Source: Paenibacillus taichungensis
GTDB lineage: Bacteria > Bacillota > Bacilli > Paenibacillales > Paenibacillaceae
Length of the DNA stretch: 64,000 nucleotides
Direction: 5' to 3'
Assembly: GCF_013359905.1 (NCBI RefSeq)
Contig: NZ_JABMCC010000112.1
Coordinates: forward strand, 124,001-188,000
The translations under genes were made by a program, and so were the position numbers. How positions within the stretch are numbered: position 1 is the first letter of the stretch; the number at the start of each line of letters is the position of its first letter. Below, piece after piece: positions 42,025-54,109 of the stretch. The notes below the pieces were generated by a model. That model was not told the origin of the DNA. It did not search any database and saw nothing but the letters and a program-made list of their open reading frames with translations.

Positions 42025-43506
42025 TCATTGTCCCCCTGTAGCCAATGTCATAATGTTTTCCTGTGTTGCCTCTTCTTTTGCCAGTTCACCGCTAATACGT
42101 CCCTCATGTACAACCGCAATTCGATCGCTCATACCGAGTACTTCAGGCAGCTCAGAAGATACCATAATGATGGCAACTCCGCGGTCAGTCAGCTCGTTCA
42201 TCAACTGATAAATTTCTCGCTTCGCTCCAACGTCCACGCCGCGTGTTGGCTCATCCAGAATGAGTACACTCGGACCAATGCCGACCCATTTGGCAATAAC
42301 CACCTTCTGCTGGTTGCCCCCTGATAGGTTTCGTGCTGCCGTCTCAGAAGATTGTGTCTTGATTTGCAAACGTTTGATGAGCGTATCGACGAATTCCTGT
42401 TCTTTCTGAGTCGAGATGAATCCCTTACTTGAGAAGCTGAACAAATTGGGTAAGGCCATATTCTCACGAATAGAAAAATCGAGCACCAAGCCTTCATCCT
42501 TGCGGTCTTCCGTAATAAATCCGATTCCATGTTTAACCGCATCCGCTGGCTTCCGAATATGAGCCTTTTTGCCTCGAATCATGATTTCGCCACCGTCCAA
42601 AGGTTCCAAACCGAAGATCGCTCGCATGATCTCTGTCCGTCCAGAGCCCATCAGCCCGGAGAAACCGAGGATCTCACCTGCTCTCACCGTAAAGCTGATA
42701 TTCTGGAACAATCCTTTGCTGCTTGCGTCCCGTACTTCAAGGACCACTTCTCCATACGAAGGATTTCGTGCCGGATATCGTTCCGTGAGTTCCCGTCCGA
42801 CCATCTTCCGCACCACTTCGTCAAAACTGGTCTCCGGGATCGTCTTGGTGTCTACCGTTTTGCCGTCACGCATGATCGTGATCCGGTCGCAAATGGTGAA
42901 AATCTCCTCCATCCGGTGCGAGATATATACGATGGAAACACCATTTTTCTTAAGCGAAGTGATCACGCCGAACAACTTCTGAATCTCCCGCTCCGTAAGC
43001 GCCGCCGTGGGCTCATCCATAATGATTACTTTGGCGTCGGTCATTAGTGCTTTGGCAATTTCAATCATTTGCTGCTGACCGACAGAACATTCCCCGGCAG
43101 GACGATCCAGCGGAATCTGTACGGAAAGCTTGGCAAATTGCTCAGTGGCAAGCGCTTTCATTTGTCTTGTGTTCAGCAATCCAAAAGACGAAGTTATTTC
43201 CTTACCTATGAAGAGATTATCAAGCACCGTCATTTCCGGCCAAACGTTCAACTCTTGGTGGATAAAAGCAAGCCCCATCTTCTCAGCTTCCTTCGGATTG
43301 GCAAAATAGGTTTCTTTCCCGTCAATGGAGATGGTTCCTTGATCCCGCCCATGAAGACCGATCAAAATGTTCATTAGCGTGGATTTGCCGGCCCCGTTCT
43401 CCCCCATCAGAGCATGAACCTCGCCTTCCTTTAGTTCAAAATCCACCCCGCTTAGCACTTGGTTGGTGCCAAAAGCTTTATATATGTCTTGCATCTGAAT
43501 ATGCAT
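42025..43506 (-). CDS. rbsA: Ribose ABC transporter, double ATP-binding subunit
   Basis: A 493-residue cytoplasmic protein with two ABC ATPase domains. The first (1-240) has a normal Walker [10 protein letters not shown], signature C-S-V-G-Q-Q-Q-M, and Walker B V-I-I-M-D-E-P-T. The second (about 250-490) has the degenerate Walker [10 protein letters not shown] usual in sugar importers of this type, signature L-S-G-G-N-Q-Q-K, and Walker [13 protein letters not shown]. It hydrolyses ATP to power ribose import through RbsC. It follows rbsD by 15 bp. Confidence 0.95.
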   Translation of the reverse strand: MHIQMQDIYKAFGTNQVLSGVDFELKEGEVHALMGENGAGKSTLMNILIGLHGRDQGTISIDGKETYFANPKEAEKMGLAFIHQELNVWPEMTVLDNLFIGKEITSSFGLLNTRQMKALATEQFAKLSVQIPLDRPAGECSVGQQQMIEIAKALMTDAKVIIMDEPTAALTEREIQKLFGVITSLKKNGVSIVYISHRMEEIFTICDRITIMRDGKTVDTKTIPETSFDEVVRKMVGRELTERYPARNPSYGEVVLEVRDASSKGLFQNISFTVRAGEILGFSGLMGSGRTEIMRAIFGLEPLDGGEIMIRGKKAHIRKPADAVKHGIGFITEDRKDEGLVLDFSIRENMALPNLFSFSSKGFISTQKEQEFVDTLIKRLQIKTQSSETAARNLSGGNQQKVVIAKWVGIGPSVLILDEPTRGVDVGAKREIYQLMNELTDRGVAIIMVSSELPEVLGMSDRIAVVHEGRISGELAKEEATQENIMTLATGGQ

Positions 43507-43521
43507 GATACCGTCCCCCTT

Positions 43522-43923
43522 TTAACCGAAAATGACGCCCGATTGTAAAATGCAATTAGCATACGGCGTAGCTTCGCCCGTACGAATGACCACTTTGGCA
43601 TTCCGGGTCAACACCTTGAATTGTTCATGACTAATGGAAACGTCAATGGCTTCATCGCCAAATTTATCGGTAATAAACTGCATAGCTTCTGGATTCCCTG
43701 CCTTGATCTCTGTTGCCAAAATCACTTTCTCAATGACCATATCGTCCGCTATAAGCTCCACGACCTCTTGAAAACTTGGTGTCCCCAGTTTCAGGGACAA
43801 GTCGATTTTGGGTACACCTTCTGGAACAGGGAGACCAGCATCCGCGATAACTATTGTGTCCGTATGACCCAAATCAGACAACACCTTGGAGATGTGACTG
43901 TTCAATATACCCTGCTTCTTCAT
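43522..43923 (-). CDS. rbsD: D-ribose pyranase
   Basis: A 133-residue protein matching RbsD along its length. It has [15 protein letters not shown] near the start, whose first His is the catalytic residue (about residue 10), I-A-D-A-G-L-P-V-P near residue 27, and the terminal [10 protein letters not shown]. It converts beta-pyranose ribose to the furanose form that RbsK uses. Its ATG overlaps the rbsK stop (ATGA), indicating coupled translation. Confidence 0.95.
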   Translation of the reverse strand: MKKQGILNSHISKVLSDLGHTDTIVIADAGLPVPEGVPKIDLSLKLGTPSFQEVVELIADDMVIEKVILATEIKAGNPEAMQFITDKFGDEAIDVSISHEQFKVLTRNAKVVIRTGEATPYANCILQSGVIFG

Positions 43924-44801
43924 TTCAGGCTTTCCTCCACTTCATCCCGTGTCGGCATGCCTCCTTGTGCGCCGAATTTGGTCACGGATAGCGATGCAGC
44001 CCGGTTGGCAAATCTGATGCTCTCTTGTAGCGGTTTACCTTCCGCAAGGGCGACCGCAAATGCGGCGTTAAACGTATCACCCGCTCCAGTCGTATCCACT
44101 GGTTCCACTTTGTAAGTAGGTACAACGATTTCCTGTTCGCCGTCAAAATATCGAACACCGTTACTGCCCTCCGTAATAAACAACTTGTTAGGATATTTGC
44201 GTAGCGCCTCAGCCGGAGTCATGCCCTGAAACAATATCTCGGCCTCATGCTCGTTAGGCGTGATATAAGCAGCTTTGTCAATGACCTCATCCGGTACTTT
44301 TCTCGCTGGTGCAGGATTCAACAACAGGGGCGTTCCGCTTTGGGCGCAAATCTCGCTGACACGAACAACGGTTTCTTCTGGAATTTCTTGCTGAATCAAT
44401 ACAATATCGGCACGTTGGATCACTTCTGTCGCTTCATCAACATAGGCTGGTGTAACTTCGCGATTTGCCGCTTCCACGACCACAATACTATTATCACCTT
44501 CAGCCAGCACGATATGAGCCGTACCGCTCTCTAGATGTGTAACCGGTTTCACATTCTGCGTATTTACACCATTTGCTTTAAAATTATTTAAAATGGCTGT
44601 ACCAAAAGTGTCATCGCCCACCCGGCCGATCATGGAAACATCGGCCCCCAGCCTTGCGGCAGCGACTGCCTGATTTGCTCCTTTGCCGCCTGGAACTGTT
44701 TTGAAACTGTCGCCAAGGACGGTTTCACCCGCCCCAGGCCGCCTTGCAGAAGTAACAACCAAATCCATTGAGCTGCTGCCAATTACGCATATTTTAGCCA
44801 T
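43920..44801 (-). CDS. rbsK: Ribokinase
   Basis: A 293-residue PfkB-family kinase. Substrate motifs G-S-S-S-M-D-L-V near residue 8 and [11 protein letters not shown] near residue 40 are present. The C-terminal signature [12 protein letters not shown] near residue 250 contains the catalytic Asp and the anion hole. It phosphorylates ribose to ribose-5-phosphate for the pentose phosphate pathway. AAAGGTGAA precedes the ATG; the start overlaps the end of rbsR by 8 bp. Confidence 0.95.
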   Translation of the reverse strand: MAKICVIGSSSMDLVVTSARRPGAGETVLGDSFKTVPGGKGANQAVAAARLGADVSMIGRVGDDTFGTAILNNFKANGVNTQNVKPVTHLESGTAHIVLAEGDNSIVVVEAANREVTPAYVDEATEVIQRADIVLIQQEIPEETVVRVSEICAQSGTPLLLNPAPARKVPDEVIDKAAYITPNEHEAEILFQGMTPAEALRKYPNKLFITEGSNGVRYFDGEQEIVVPTYKVEPVDTTGAGDTFNAAFAVALAEGKPLQESIRFANRAASLSVTKFGAQGGMPTRDEVEESLK

Positions 44802-45783
44802 CTGAATTCACCTTTCTTGTTGTGCCCCGTTCAATGAAACTGACCGGAAGCTGTATGTGTTTGTTTTCGATTGGAGCTTGTTCCACCAGTTTGATAAGCA
44901 AGCCGGCAGCTTCTCTTCCCATCTCGTATGCCGGTTGGCGAATGGTTGACAATGCAGGCGATAGCAGGCTGCTCATCGGAATATCGTCGAAGCCGATAAT
45001 TTGCATATCCTCCGGAACTTTTTTTCCGATGCGCAATGCCTCGTGCAATACCGCCATAGCTGCGATATCATTACTAGCAATGACTCCGTCGCTATCGCCA
45101 TACTTGCTGAAAAGCTCATTCGCCCATAACCCAACATCGTTAAAGGAAAAGGATGTCGTTTGGATTACACGGTAATCCAGGCCGGCCTGACGTATGCTCT
45201 CGATTGCGCCTTCAAAACGATCCTGCGCAGGTTTGATATGTGCTGGTCCCTGCATAACCGTAATTCGGCGGCTTCCACGCTTAATAATCTCCCGTGCAGC
45301 CAGACGTCCACCCTCTCTTCCATCCGCAAATACGGAGGGACTGTCCAGAGGTGTTCTGTCAAGAAACACCACGGGAATTTTCAAGTTCTCATATATTGAA
45401 GAATGAGGGTAATTCGTTGAAGAGATTACGCCGACAACATTATTCTGGATAAAAGTCTGGATGTAATCCTTTTCCTTCTGTTCATCCTCATCACTATTTC
45501 CGAAAATCAGTCTGAAGTCCTGCTCTTGCATCCGGTCCTCTACGCCGCGTGCAAGCTGCGGAAAGTAAGGGTTTGCAATATCGGGTAACAGCAGGCCAAT
45601 CAATTTGGACTTACGCTTGTATAAAGAGCGGGCCACCTCATTGGGAGAGAAGTTAAGCTGCTTGACCGCTTCCTCCACTTTCTTACGAGTGTCCGCATGA
45701 ACATAACCTCTTTCATTAATGACCCTTGATACGGTGGCTACTGAAACGTTAGCCAAATTAGCTACATCTTTTATTGTTGTCAT
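44794..45783 (-). CDS. rbsR: LacI-family ribose operon repressor
   Basis: A 329-residue protein with the LacI DNA-binding head (residues 1-58): T-I-K-D-V-A-N-L-A-N-V-S-V-A-T-V-S-R-V-I, then the hinge helix. A periplasmic-binding-type ligand domain with L-L-P-D-I-A-N-P-Y-F-P-Q and I-I-G-F-D-D-I-P follows. It is the first gene of the operon and has a symmetrical operator 20 bp upstream, so it should repress the whole operon, including itself, until ribose or a phosphorylated derivative binds. Confidence 0.93.
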   Translation of the reverse strand: MTTIKDVANLANVSVATVSRVINERGYVHADTRKKVEEAVKQLNFSPNEVARSLYKRKSKLIGLLLPDIANPYFPQLARGVEDRMQEQDFRLIFGNSDEDEQKEKDYIQTFIQNNVVGVISSTNYPHSSIYENLKIPVVFLDRTPLDSPSVFADGREGGRLAAREIIKRGSRRITVMQGPAHIKPAQDRFEGAIESIRQAGLDYRVIQTTSFSFNDVGLWANELFSKYGDSDGVIASNDIAAMAVLHEALRIGKKVPEDMQIIGFDDIPMSSLLSPALSTIRQPAYEMGREAAGLLIKLVEQAPIENKHIQLPVSFIERGTTRKVNSDG

Positions 45784-45802
45784 GAACGTTCACTCCTATG
45801 TG

Positions 45803-45816
45803 TGTAACCGGTTACA
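45803..45816. promoter_or_regulatory. RbsR operator (possible CcpA overlap)
   Basis: TGTAACCGGTTACA is a perfect palindrome with the central CG typical of LacI-family sites. One flanking base extends it to a 14-of-15 match to the cre consensus, so CcpA might also bind. Confidence 0.75.
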
Positions 45817-45836
45817 GATATGAAATTATCATATTT

Positions 45837-46123
45837 TTTTAAGTTTGACAATCCTTTTGTTACTGGAAATTTATCCTAGTCATCTGATAAAGACCTAATA
45901 AACGCAGTAACATTATGCCATAGCGTCATCTTGACCAATCCATATATTGGAGCAAAATAGATGACTCTTATCGTTGCAAATCAGGCTATTAGCCAGATTA
46001 TCCCCTATTTCGAGTGGGACTCCGATTGTCTTAAGGTACTCCGTTACCTCGGGGAGAAGTTGCTAAACTCGAATAAGCAAACGGATTGTAGGGGATTCTC
46101 TTTTTAGGGATCGTGGTTTTCGG
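45837..46123. other. Intergenic stretch between rbs operon and MFS gene
   Basis: About 290 bp. It should hold the rbs promoter at its left end. A 48-codon plus-strand frame (45961-46107) has a modest GGAG site 8 nt upstream, but its translation matches nothing I know and looks unconvincing, so I do not call it a gene. Confidence 0.5.
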
Positions 46124-46155
46124 AAAAAAAAGCCGCTAAATCAGCGACTTTTAAA
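46124..46155 (-). terminator. Terminator of MFS exporter gene
   Basis: GUCGCUGAUUUAGCGGC hairpin followed by eight U on the minus strand, 22 bp after the stop. Same recurrent family. Confidence 0.85.
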
Positions 46156-46177
46156 GAGGGCATTGTTTTGTCCAATG

Positions 46178-47641
46178 CTAGTGCAAGCGATTGACCACTA
46201 CTCTTTTGATGAAAAGGGAGAGCACAAACCCAACGAGGGAAATGATCATGCCAAATATGAACGCATCCTGTACACCGGCAGTCAAGGAAAGCGGGATAAG
46301 TGAAGGGTCATTTGGATTCGTGGCATGACTCATATATTTTGCTTGTCCATTACTCATCACGCTTACCGCAACAGCTGTACCAATCGCACCAAATACCTGC
46401 TGCATCGTGTTAATGATTGCCGTTCCGTGCGGATATAGCTGCGGCGGAAGCTGGTTGAGGCCATTCGTTTGGGCAGGCATCATGATCATTGAAACGCCGA
46501 TCATCATAATAACATGAACCGTGATAATAAAGGCCACCGAGGAAGCAAGTGTAATTCCAGAGAACAACCAGAGTGCCACTGCTATTAAGACAATCCCAGG
46601 AAGGACGATCCATTTGGGTCCATGTTTATCGAACAGCCTGCCCATAATTGGAGCCAAAAGTCCGTTCAATGCACTCGCGGGCAGCAGGATCAGACCTGCG
46701 CTAAGCGTGGAGAATGCAAGGCCTACTTGCAGGTACATGGGCAGTACGAGCATCGAAGACAATATAACCATCATGCAAAGTGCGACCATGAGCGCACCAA
46801 TTGCAAACATCGGATACTTAAAAGCGCGCAGATCAAGCAATGGATTGGATATTTTCAACTGGCGAATCGCGAAAAGAATAAGAGCAACAAGACCGATTGC
46901 AAGAGATATTACGACAGTAGAACTGGTCCATCCCCCATCTCCTTCACCAGCGCTACTAAAACCATAAACGATACCTCCAAAGCCGAGGGTCGACAGTAGC
47001 ATGGACAATAAATCAATACGTGGCTTGGTCGTTTCGGAAACGTTTTGCATCGTGAAAATCCCAATGATCAGAGCGATGACAAGAAAAACGAATGAAAGCC
47101 AAAAGATATAATGCCAGTTCAATGCTTCAATGAGCAAACCGGCAATTGTCGGCCCGACCGCAGGGGCGAACATGATAACGAGTCCAACCAGTCCCATGGC
47201 TGCACCGCGCTTTTCGACCGGGAAAATGAGCAGTATCGTATTAAACATAAGTGGTAGTAACAGCGCAGTTCCTACTGCTTGAATAATGCGCGAAACCATT
47301 AACACACCGAAGCTTGTAGCAACGGCTCCTATCAAAGCACCGAGACATGAAAATAGAAGTGACGTTATGAACAGCTGTCTTGTTGTAAAACGCTGGATTA
47401 GCAGGCCTGATAGCGGAACGAGAATCCCCATGGTCAGCAAATAGCCTGTTGTCAGCCATTGAATGGTGGCCGACCCAATGTTGAAGATCTGCATCAAATC
47501 GGTAAGCGCTACGTTTAACGCCGTTTCGCCGAACAGACCGATGAACCCACTCATCAAAAAAGCGAGAACGATGGGAAATACTTTAATGTCTTTCTTGGCT
47601 GCTTTAAATTCAGCACCGGATGTGGCTGTAGAAGCTTGCAT
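46178..47641 (-). CDS. DHA2-type MFS efflux transporter under Fur control
   Basis: A 487-residue membrane protein with 14 predicted helices, the size and layout of the EmrB/QacA drug:H+ antiporters. Typical pieces are L-T-D-L-M-Q-I-F-N near helix 1, W-L-T-T-G-Y-L-L-T-M-G near residue 63, and R-I-I-Q-A-V-G-T-A-L-L-L-P near residue 115 (antiporter motif C region). AAAGGAG precedes the ATG. A Fur box 40 bp upstream implies expression under iron limitation, so siderophore export or protection from metal-chelating compounds is more likely than general drug efflux. No siderophore synthesis genes lie nearby. Confidence 0.88.
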   Translation of the reverse strand: MQASTATSGAEFKAAKKDIKVFPIVLAFLMSGFIGLFGETALNVALTDLMQIFNIGSATIQWLTTGYLLTMGILVPLSGLLIQRFTTRQLFITSLLFSCLGALIGAVATSFGVLMVSRIIQAVGTALLLPLMFNTILLIFPVEKRGAAMGLVGLVIMFAPAVGPTIAGLLIEALNWHYIFWLSFVFLVIALIIGIFTMQNVSETTKPRIDLLSMLLSTLGFGGIVYGFSSAGEGDGGWTSSTVVISLAIGLVALILFAIRQLKISNPLLDLRAFKYPMFAIGALMVALCMMVILSSMLVLPMYLQVGLAFSTLSAGLILLPASALNGLLAPIMGRLFDKHGPKWIVLPGIVLIAVALWLFSGITLASSVAFIITVHVIMMIGVSMIMMPAQTNGLNQLPPQLYPHGTAIINTMQQVFGAIGTAVAVSVMSNGQAKYMSHATNPNDPSLIPLSLTAGVQDAFIFGMIISLVGFVLSLFIKRVVVNRLH

Positions 47642-47683
47642 TATTTACACTCCTTTAGTTCTGTTATGTTGCGCTCAAACAAA

Positions 47684-47704
47684 TAATAATGATTCTCATT
47701 ATCG
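47684..47704. promoter_or_regulatory. Fur box
   Basis: TAATAATGATTCTCATTATCG contains the inverted repeat ATAATGA-TTC-TCATTAT, identical in core to the site at 12003. It lies about 43 bp before the MFS start. Confidence 0.88.
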
Positions 47705-47741
47705 ATATGCACAGTGTAGCAATTACTACAAAAAATGAAAA

Positions 47742-48085
47742 TACACAAAGTCCGAATACGATATGTATAATTATCTAATTCAATTTTGAAAAATGTTCTC
47801 ATTAACGAAAAAAACGGGGGGATTTAGCACGGGATATAAAAGTATAATCCCTTTACCTGCTATATCGATTCCTGACATAAATACTTAGAAATAAGCTATG
47901 GGTTGTCCGTGGAAGTCCTGTTTTTTAGCAACGTGATATATGAATAATAATCAAATGTCTACCTAGTTGATCCATGTTTAAATACTTAATATTCATTATC
48001 GCACTAAAGAATCCAATAGTTTTCGTGCAACCCCTACATGGTTTTAATTGGACACTTTGAAGACTTATCCTTTAGAGTAGATATT
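47742..48085. other. Intergenic stretch between MFS and MaoC genes
   Basis: About 340 AT-rich bases. A short GGGAT/ATCCC inverted repeat occurs near 47831-47851. I see no convincing gene, terminator or RNA. Confidence 0.5.
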
Positions 48086-48099
48086 GGAGGTGTACATCA

Positions 48100-48525
48100 T
48101 TGAAATTTAACGAGTATGTTATAGGCGAGGCCTATAGAACAGAGTCTATTCAATTGTCAAAGAAGGATATTATTGATTTTGCAAAAATTTATGACCCTCA
48201 ATATATGCATATAGATGAGGCAAAAGCCAAAGAAGGCCGCTTCGGCAGCCTCATTGCTTCGGGTATGCAGACGATGAGCACGTCTTTCAAGCTATGGGTG
48301 GAACTTGGTTTATATGGTGAAGAAGTTGTCGCAGGAACCGGTATGAATAACATAAAGTTTATCAAACCTGTGTTTCCAGATGATGAAATTAGTGTTCTAT
48401 CAGAAGTGATTGAATTATCTCCAAGAAGGAGTATTGGTGGAATAGTCACCGTGCGGCTCACTACGTTTAACCAAAATGATGAGAAGGTTTTTCAGGCAGA
48501 ATTAAGTGCTTTGATTAGTAATTGA
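48100..48525 (+). CDS. MaoC-like (R)-specific hydratase/dehydratase
   Basis: A 141-residue hot-dog-fold protein. The hydratase motif is A-K-I-Y-D-P-Q-Y-M-H-I-D (about 26-37), holding the catalytic Asp and His, followed by F-G-S-L-I-A-S-G. It starts at a TTG behind TTGGAGGTG. Relatives hydrate enoyl-CoA or related thioesters in fatty-acid or polyhydroxyalkanoate metabolism. It stands alone between unrelated genes, so its pathway is unclear. Confidence 0.86.
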   Translation: MKFNEYVIGEAYRTESIQLSKKDIIDFAKIYDPQYMHIDEAKAKEGRFGSLIASGMQTMSTSFKLWVELGLYGEEVVAGTGMNNIKFIKPVFPDDEISVLSEVIELSPRRSIGGIVTVRLTTFNQNDEKVFQAELSALISN

Positions 48526-48567
48526 TTTTTGTACAATTCGTTTCCGTTGTTGACTTTGAAAAAAAAC

Positions 48568-48595
48568 GATCGCACATCAGGTCTGATGCGCGATC
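48568..48595 (-). terminator. Terminator of rifamycin phosphotransferase gene
   Basis: A 13-bp stem with one A/C mismatch (48568-48580 with 48583-48595), then TTTTTTTT on the minus strand. It lies 35 bp after the stop. Confidence 0.85.
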
Positions 48596-48629
48596 ATTGC
48601 TGTACACTCTCAATTCGTGTATCAATCAT

Positions 48630-51257
<2,628 letters not shown>

Positions 51258-51284
51258 CTAACCAATAAATTGAGAAAAAAACAT

Positions 51285-51314
51285 TTGACAAAGAGTTTAC
51301 CGCCATGATAAGAT
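51285..51314 (+). promoter_or_regulatory. Plus-strand promoter in rph leader
   Basis: Perfect TTGACA (51285-51290), an 18-bp spacer, and TAAGAT (51309-51314) preceded by TG in extended -10 position. It points away from rph, towards the terminator at 51402. Confidence 0.65.
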
Positions 51315-51367
51315 TTAAATATAGGATAAGATATTTATGTCTTCGTAAATCGAAGAAATGTAATCTG

Positions 51368-51396
51368 ATTATATCATTGTGTTTGTTTATATACAA
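51368..51396 (-). promoter_or_regulatory. Promoter of rph
   Basis: On the minus strand TTGTAT (51391-51396), a 17-bp spacer and TATAAT (51368-51373) with TGA just before it, an extended -10. Start is expected near 51361, giving a leader of about 115 nt. Confidence 0.6.
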
Positions 51397-51401
51397 TATC
51401 G

Positions 51402-51434
51402 AAGAACCTGGGATGATTGCCCAGGTTCTTTTTT
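51402..51434 (+). terminator. Plus-strand terminator behind rph promoter
   Basis: Perfect 11-bp stem (51402-51412 with 51420-51430) followed by TTTTT on the plus strand only. No plus-strand protein gene precedes it, so it must serve the antisense unit. Confidence 0.85.
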
Positions 51435-51528
51435 GATTTCAAATACTATTAATTCTATAGAAGCATGGCTCTCCTCAACCAGATTTCTGTCGTGCAGCAT
51501 GTTATGTATCACAGTTGTAGAAGCCAAC

Positions 51529-51570
51529 AAAAAAGCAACCTGCCCTCAAATGAGGTTGGGCTGCTTTTTT
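51529..51570. terminator. Bidirectional terminator after histidine kinase gene
   Basis: AAAAAAGCA (51529-51537) pairs with TGCTTTTTT (51562-51570), with inner AACCT/AGGTT pairing. It ends the two-component operon on the minus strand. Confidence 0.75.
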
Positions 51571-51603
51571 CAGTAATGCATTTTTTTAAAGATGGTTAAC
51601 AGT

Positions 51604-53343
51604 TCAACAGGGTAAAAAAATCTCAATTTTCGTACCTTGCCGTACTTTGGATTGTACATGAATTTCTCCGCCGTGTGCTTCCACAATCGTTTTGGCAATG
51701 CTCATTCCGAGTCCAGAGCCAGCCGTCGATTCCTCAGTATTTGTTCCCCGATAATAACGATTGAACAAATGCTGCAGCGTTTCCTCGTCCATCCCTTTGC
51801 CATTATCGAATACGCGAATACATGCTTTATTGTTCATTCTGCCGATGGAGACGGTGACGTTCACGCCTGGCGGGTTATGCTTCACGACATTGGACAGCAA
51901 GTTATCCATTAACCGCAGCAGCCAGGTTTCATCAGCCTGTACCCACAAGGCATGCTCCTCCCCAACATAGTGAAACTGGTATTCAGACAGCGTAGCGTCA
52001 TTGACATACTTCAGCACGGAGCAGCGCACCAGCTCAACCAAATCGATTTTCCGAATCTCCATAATCGAATCGCCCTGCTTAAGCTGATGGATCATGGAAA
52101 AGTCAGAGATCAGCTCAAGCATATAATCCCCTTTTTCCCGGATTGTCGCCCCCATGGTACGCATCTCTTCTTGGCTCCATTGTTCCGGTAAACTCTCCAG
52201 CATATATCCATAACCTTGAATTGTGGACAGAGGCGTACGCAGATCATGTGAAATTCCTGACATCCACTCTCTTTGATCTTTCTCCAGCCTCTCGCGCTCC
52301 TTCTCGGTTCGGGCCAATTGATCAGCCATTTGATAGAAAGATTCAATGACTTCCTTATAGAGCCTGTAACGGTGTCGCATTGTGCCATTGGAGCGAAATA
52401 TCTTGCGTTTGTCCTTGTTGGTAAGTACCTGATCGTACTGCCCACGCCCCATACGTTCGAACCAGCCTGCGAACAGAATCAGCGGCTGACCGTAACGGTA
52501 GCCATGCCAGACCGATAAGGGTACTGCCAAGAGAAGAGCTAGACCTGCAAACCACATAAGTCCACGCGTTGCCGTATCCATCGCCGGATGTTTCAAAGGT
52601 CCTCCCGCTGGATTGGGTGTATACAGGATCCAGGTCATTCCACTGCGCTGGTCCCGATGGGCGACAATATTCGTATCATAGTTGCTGGGTGATTGCTGGA
52701 TTGCCAGAATGTCCAGTGGACGGTACCCCTTCTGCAAATACGTTCCAGCACCGATGGCTTGTTCGGTATGACCCGTGGAATTGATTACCTGGAGATAACT
52801 GCCGGTTTCACGCAGTCGCTGATCCAGAAAAGAAAGCTTTTCGCTAGATACCATGCCTTGCTGCCCGTATTCGTGGAACCAGGCCATGAGCTGATCAAGG
52901 TCAGAACTTTGGTAGCCAAGGATATACAGAACCGGCACATTAAAGGCAAAGTTCAGATGAGTTTGAACAGCATACGTCCCAAGTGTCCGTGTCTCCTGAA
53001 TATCGAGCAGTTGGGCGATAGAGTACGATGGCGACAGCCCATCATACGAATTTGTATTTACTTCGTAAATGACCCCTCCTTCGGCATTTACAACCTGCAT
53101 CCACATTCCTTTTTCCTCAATAAGCTTATCCCACTTGGGGGAGATTTGAATCGTTCCGTCTTTTGAAGAAGCTTCTTGAGCAATCAGTTGTAAGGCCCCC
53201 ACCGGAAAGTTCCGGCGCAACTCACTATTGGTCGTGTTTTGAAAGAATATAATGCAAGCAATGAGAGTAATCGCCAGAATGATCAGGGCATAAAAGATCA
53301 ATTGATACGTGAAGTGAAATGTCATGCGCTGTTGTATCTTCAT
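51604..53343 (-). CDS. Sensor histidine kinase
   Basis: A 579-residue membrane kinase. A first helix at residues 13-35, a large extracellular sensor of about 230 residues, a second helix near 272-290 and a HAMP-like linker come first. The dimerisation domain holds the phosphorylated His in S-G-I-S-H-D-L-R-T-P-L-S near residue 370. The ATPase domain follows with N-box L-L-S-N-V-V-K-H-N near residue 480, G1 D-N-G-K-G and G2 G-S-G-L-G-M-S. Its ATG overlaps the regulator stop (ATGA). The signal is unknown; the adjacent genes do not reveal the target. Confidence 0.92.
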   Translation of the reverse strand: MKIQQRMTFHFTYQLIFYALIILAITLIACIIFFQNTTNSELRRNFPVGALQLIAQEASSKDGTIQISPKWDKLIEEKGMWMQVVNAEGGVIYEVNTNSYDGLSPSYSIAQLLDIQETRTLGTYAVQTHLNFAFNVPVLYILGYQSSDLDQLMAWFHEYGQQGMVSSEKLSFLDQRLRETGSYLQVINSTGHTEQAIGAGTYLQKGYRPLDILAIQQSPSNYDTNIVAHRDQRSGMTWILYTPNPAGGPLKHPAMDTATRGLMWFAGLALLLAVPLSVWHGYRYGQPLILFAGWFERMGRGQYDQVLTNKDKRKIFRSNGTMRHRYRLYKEVIESFYQMADQLARTEKERERLEKDQREWMSGISHDLRTPLSTIQGYGYMLESLPEQWSQEEMRTMGATIREKGDYMLELISDFSMIHQLKQGDSIMEIRKIDLVELVRCSVLKYVNDATLSEYQFHYVGEEHALWVQADETWLLRLMDNLLSNVVKHNPPGVNVTVSIGRMNNKACIRVFDNGKGMDEETLQHLFNRYYRGTNTEESTAGSGLGMSIAKTIVEAHGGEIHVQSKVRQGTKIEIFLPC

Positions 53344-54074
53344 TGCTCCTGAAACTCCTTTGACAGCTTGTAGCCGAGCCCGCGTACGGTTAGCAGCAGC
53401 TTTGGATTTCCTGGATCGATCTCGATCTTCTCTCGTATGCGCCGAATATGTACCATTACTGTCGAGTCATCTCCCTGTCCGTTGATCCCCCACACCTGAT
53501 CGTAGAGCTGTGTTTTGGAAAATACGACCCCCGGAAACTTGCAGAAATGCAGCAGGAGATGGAAAACCTGTGCAGGACAAGGGACATGCTGTCCCTCCAC
53601 GATTAACTCCCCCTCCGCCTCATTCACAGTGAAGCGGCCGAATCGGTAAACCCCTGGTTCAGGGCGTTTCACCTGACTCACAGTTGGAGCTTCAGGCTCC
53701 AAACGGCGTATGCGCGCCTGAATTCTTGCAGCTACCTCCAAAGGATTGAAGGGCTTGGTGATATAATCGTCCCCGCCCATGGCGAATCCCCTCAGCACAT
53801 CGAGATCGGATGCCTTAGCCGTCAGAAACAAAATATGCGGATTTCCATATTCACGGAGCTTGGAACAAAGCTCCAGACCACTCCCGTCCGGGAGCGTGAT
53901 ATCGAGCAGAACGATATCCGGGGAAACCCGCTGTACCAGATCGAGAGCTTCCGCACAGGTGGAAGCATCGTAAAGCTGATGGAACCCTGCCCTGCGAAGC
54001 ACCATTTGCAGCATGGTGACAATCGAGGGTTCGTCGTCGACAATTGCGATTTTAATATCCGTTTGATTGGTCAT
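53340..54074 (-). CDS. OmpR-family response regulator
   Basis: A protein of about 244 residues. The receiver domain has acidic D-D-E near residue 13, the phosphorylated Asp in I-V-L-L-D-I-T near residue 54, and Lys in I-T-K-P-F-N. A winged-helix DNA-binding domain (about 145-240) has V-M-V-H-I-R-R-I-R-E-K-I and V-R-G-L-G-Y-K-L. I chose the ATG at 54074 behind GGGTGA. It forms an operon with the overlapping kinase gene. Repeats of CCTAAACG type upstream may be its own binding sites. Confidence 0.92.
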   Translation of the reverse strand: MTNQTDIKIAIVDDEPSIVTMLQMVLRRAGFHQLYDASTCAEALDLVQRVSPDIVLLDITLPDGSGLELCSKLREYGNPHILFLTAKASDLDVLRGFAMGGDDYITKPFNPLEVAARIQARIRRLEPEAPTVSQVKRPEPGVYRFGRFTVNEAEGELIVEGQHVPCPAQVFHLLLHFCKFPGVVFSKTQLYDQVWGINGQGDDSTVMVHIRRIREKIEIDPGNPKLLLTVRGLGYKLSKEFQEQ

Positions 54075-54109
54075 CGTTTTCACCCATTTCATAGTAGCAT
54101 ACTGACATT

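Larger units (their letters stand above)
51321..51434 (+). ncRNA. Predicted antisense RNA across the rph promoter
   Basis: The plus-strand promoter at 51285 and the terminator at 51402-51434 define a transcript of about 115 nt with no good coding frame. It would overlap roughly the first 40 nt of the rph mRNA in antisense and run through the rph promoter. CTTCG-TAAAT-CGAAG (51341-51355) forms a hairpin in both RNAs. Transcription is predicted from motifs only. Confidence 0.5.

Noticed and set aside
42529..43047. A 172-codon plus-strand frame inside rbsA
   Set aside because: Antisense to conserved ABC motifs, with no start signal.
45961..46107. A 48-codon plus-strand frame with a GGAG site
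   Set aside because: The translation matches nothing I recognise and lacks coding bias; kept only as a note in the intergenic entry.
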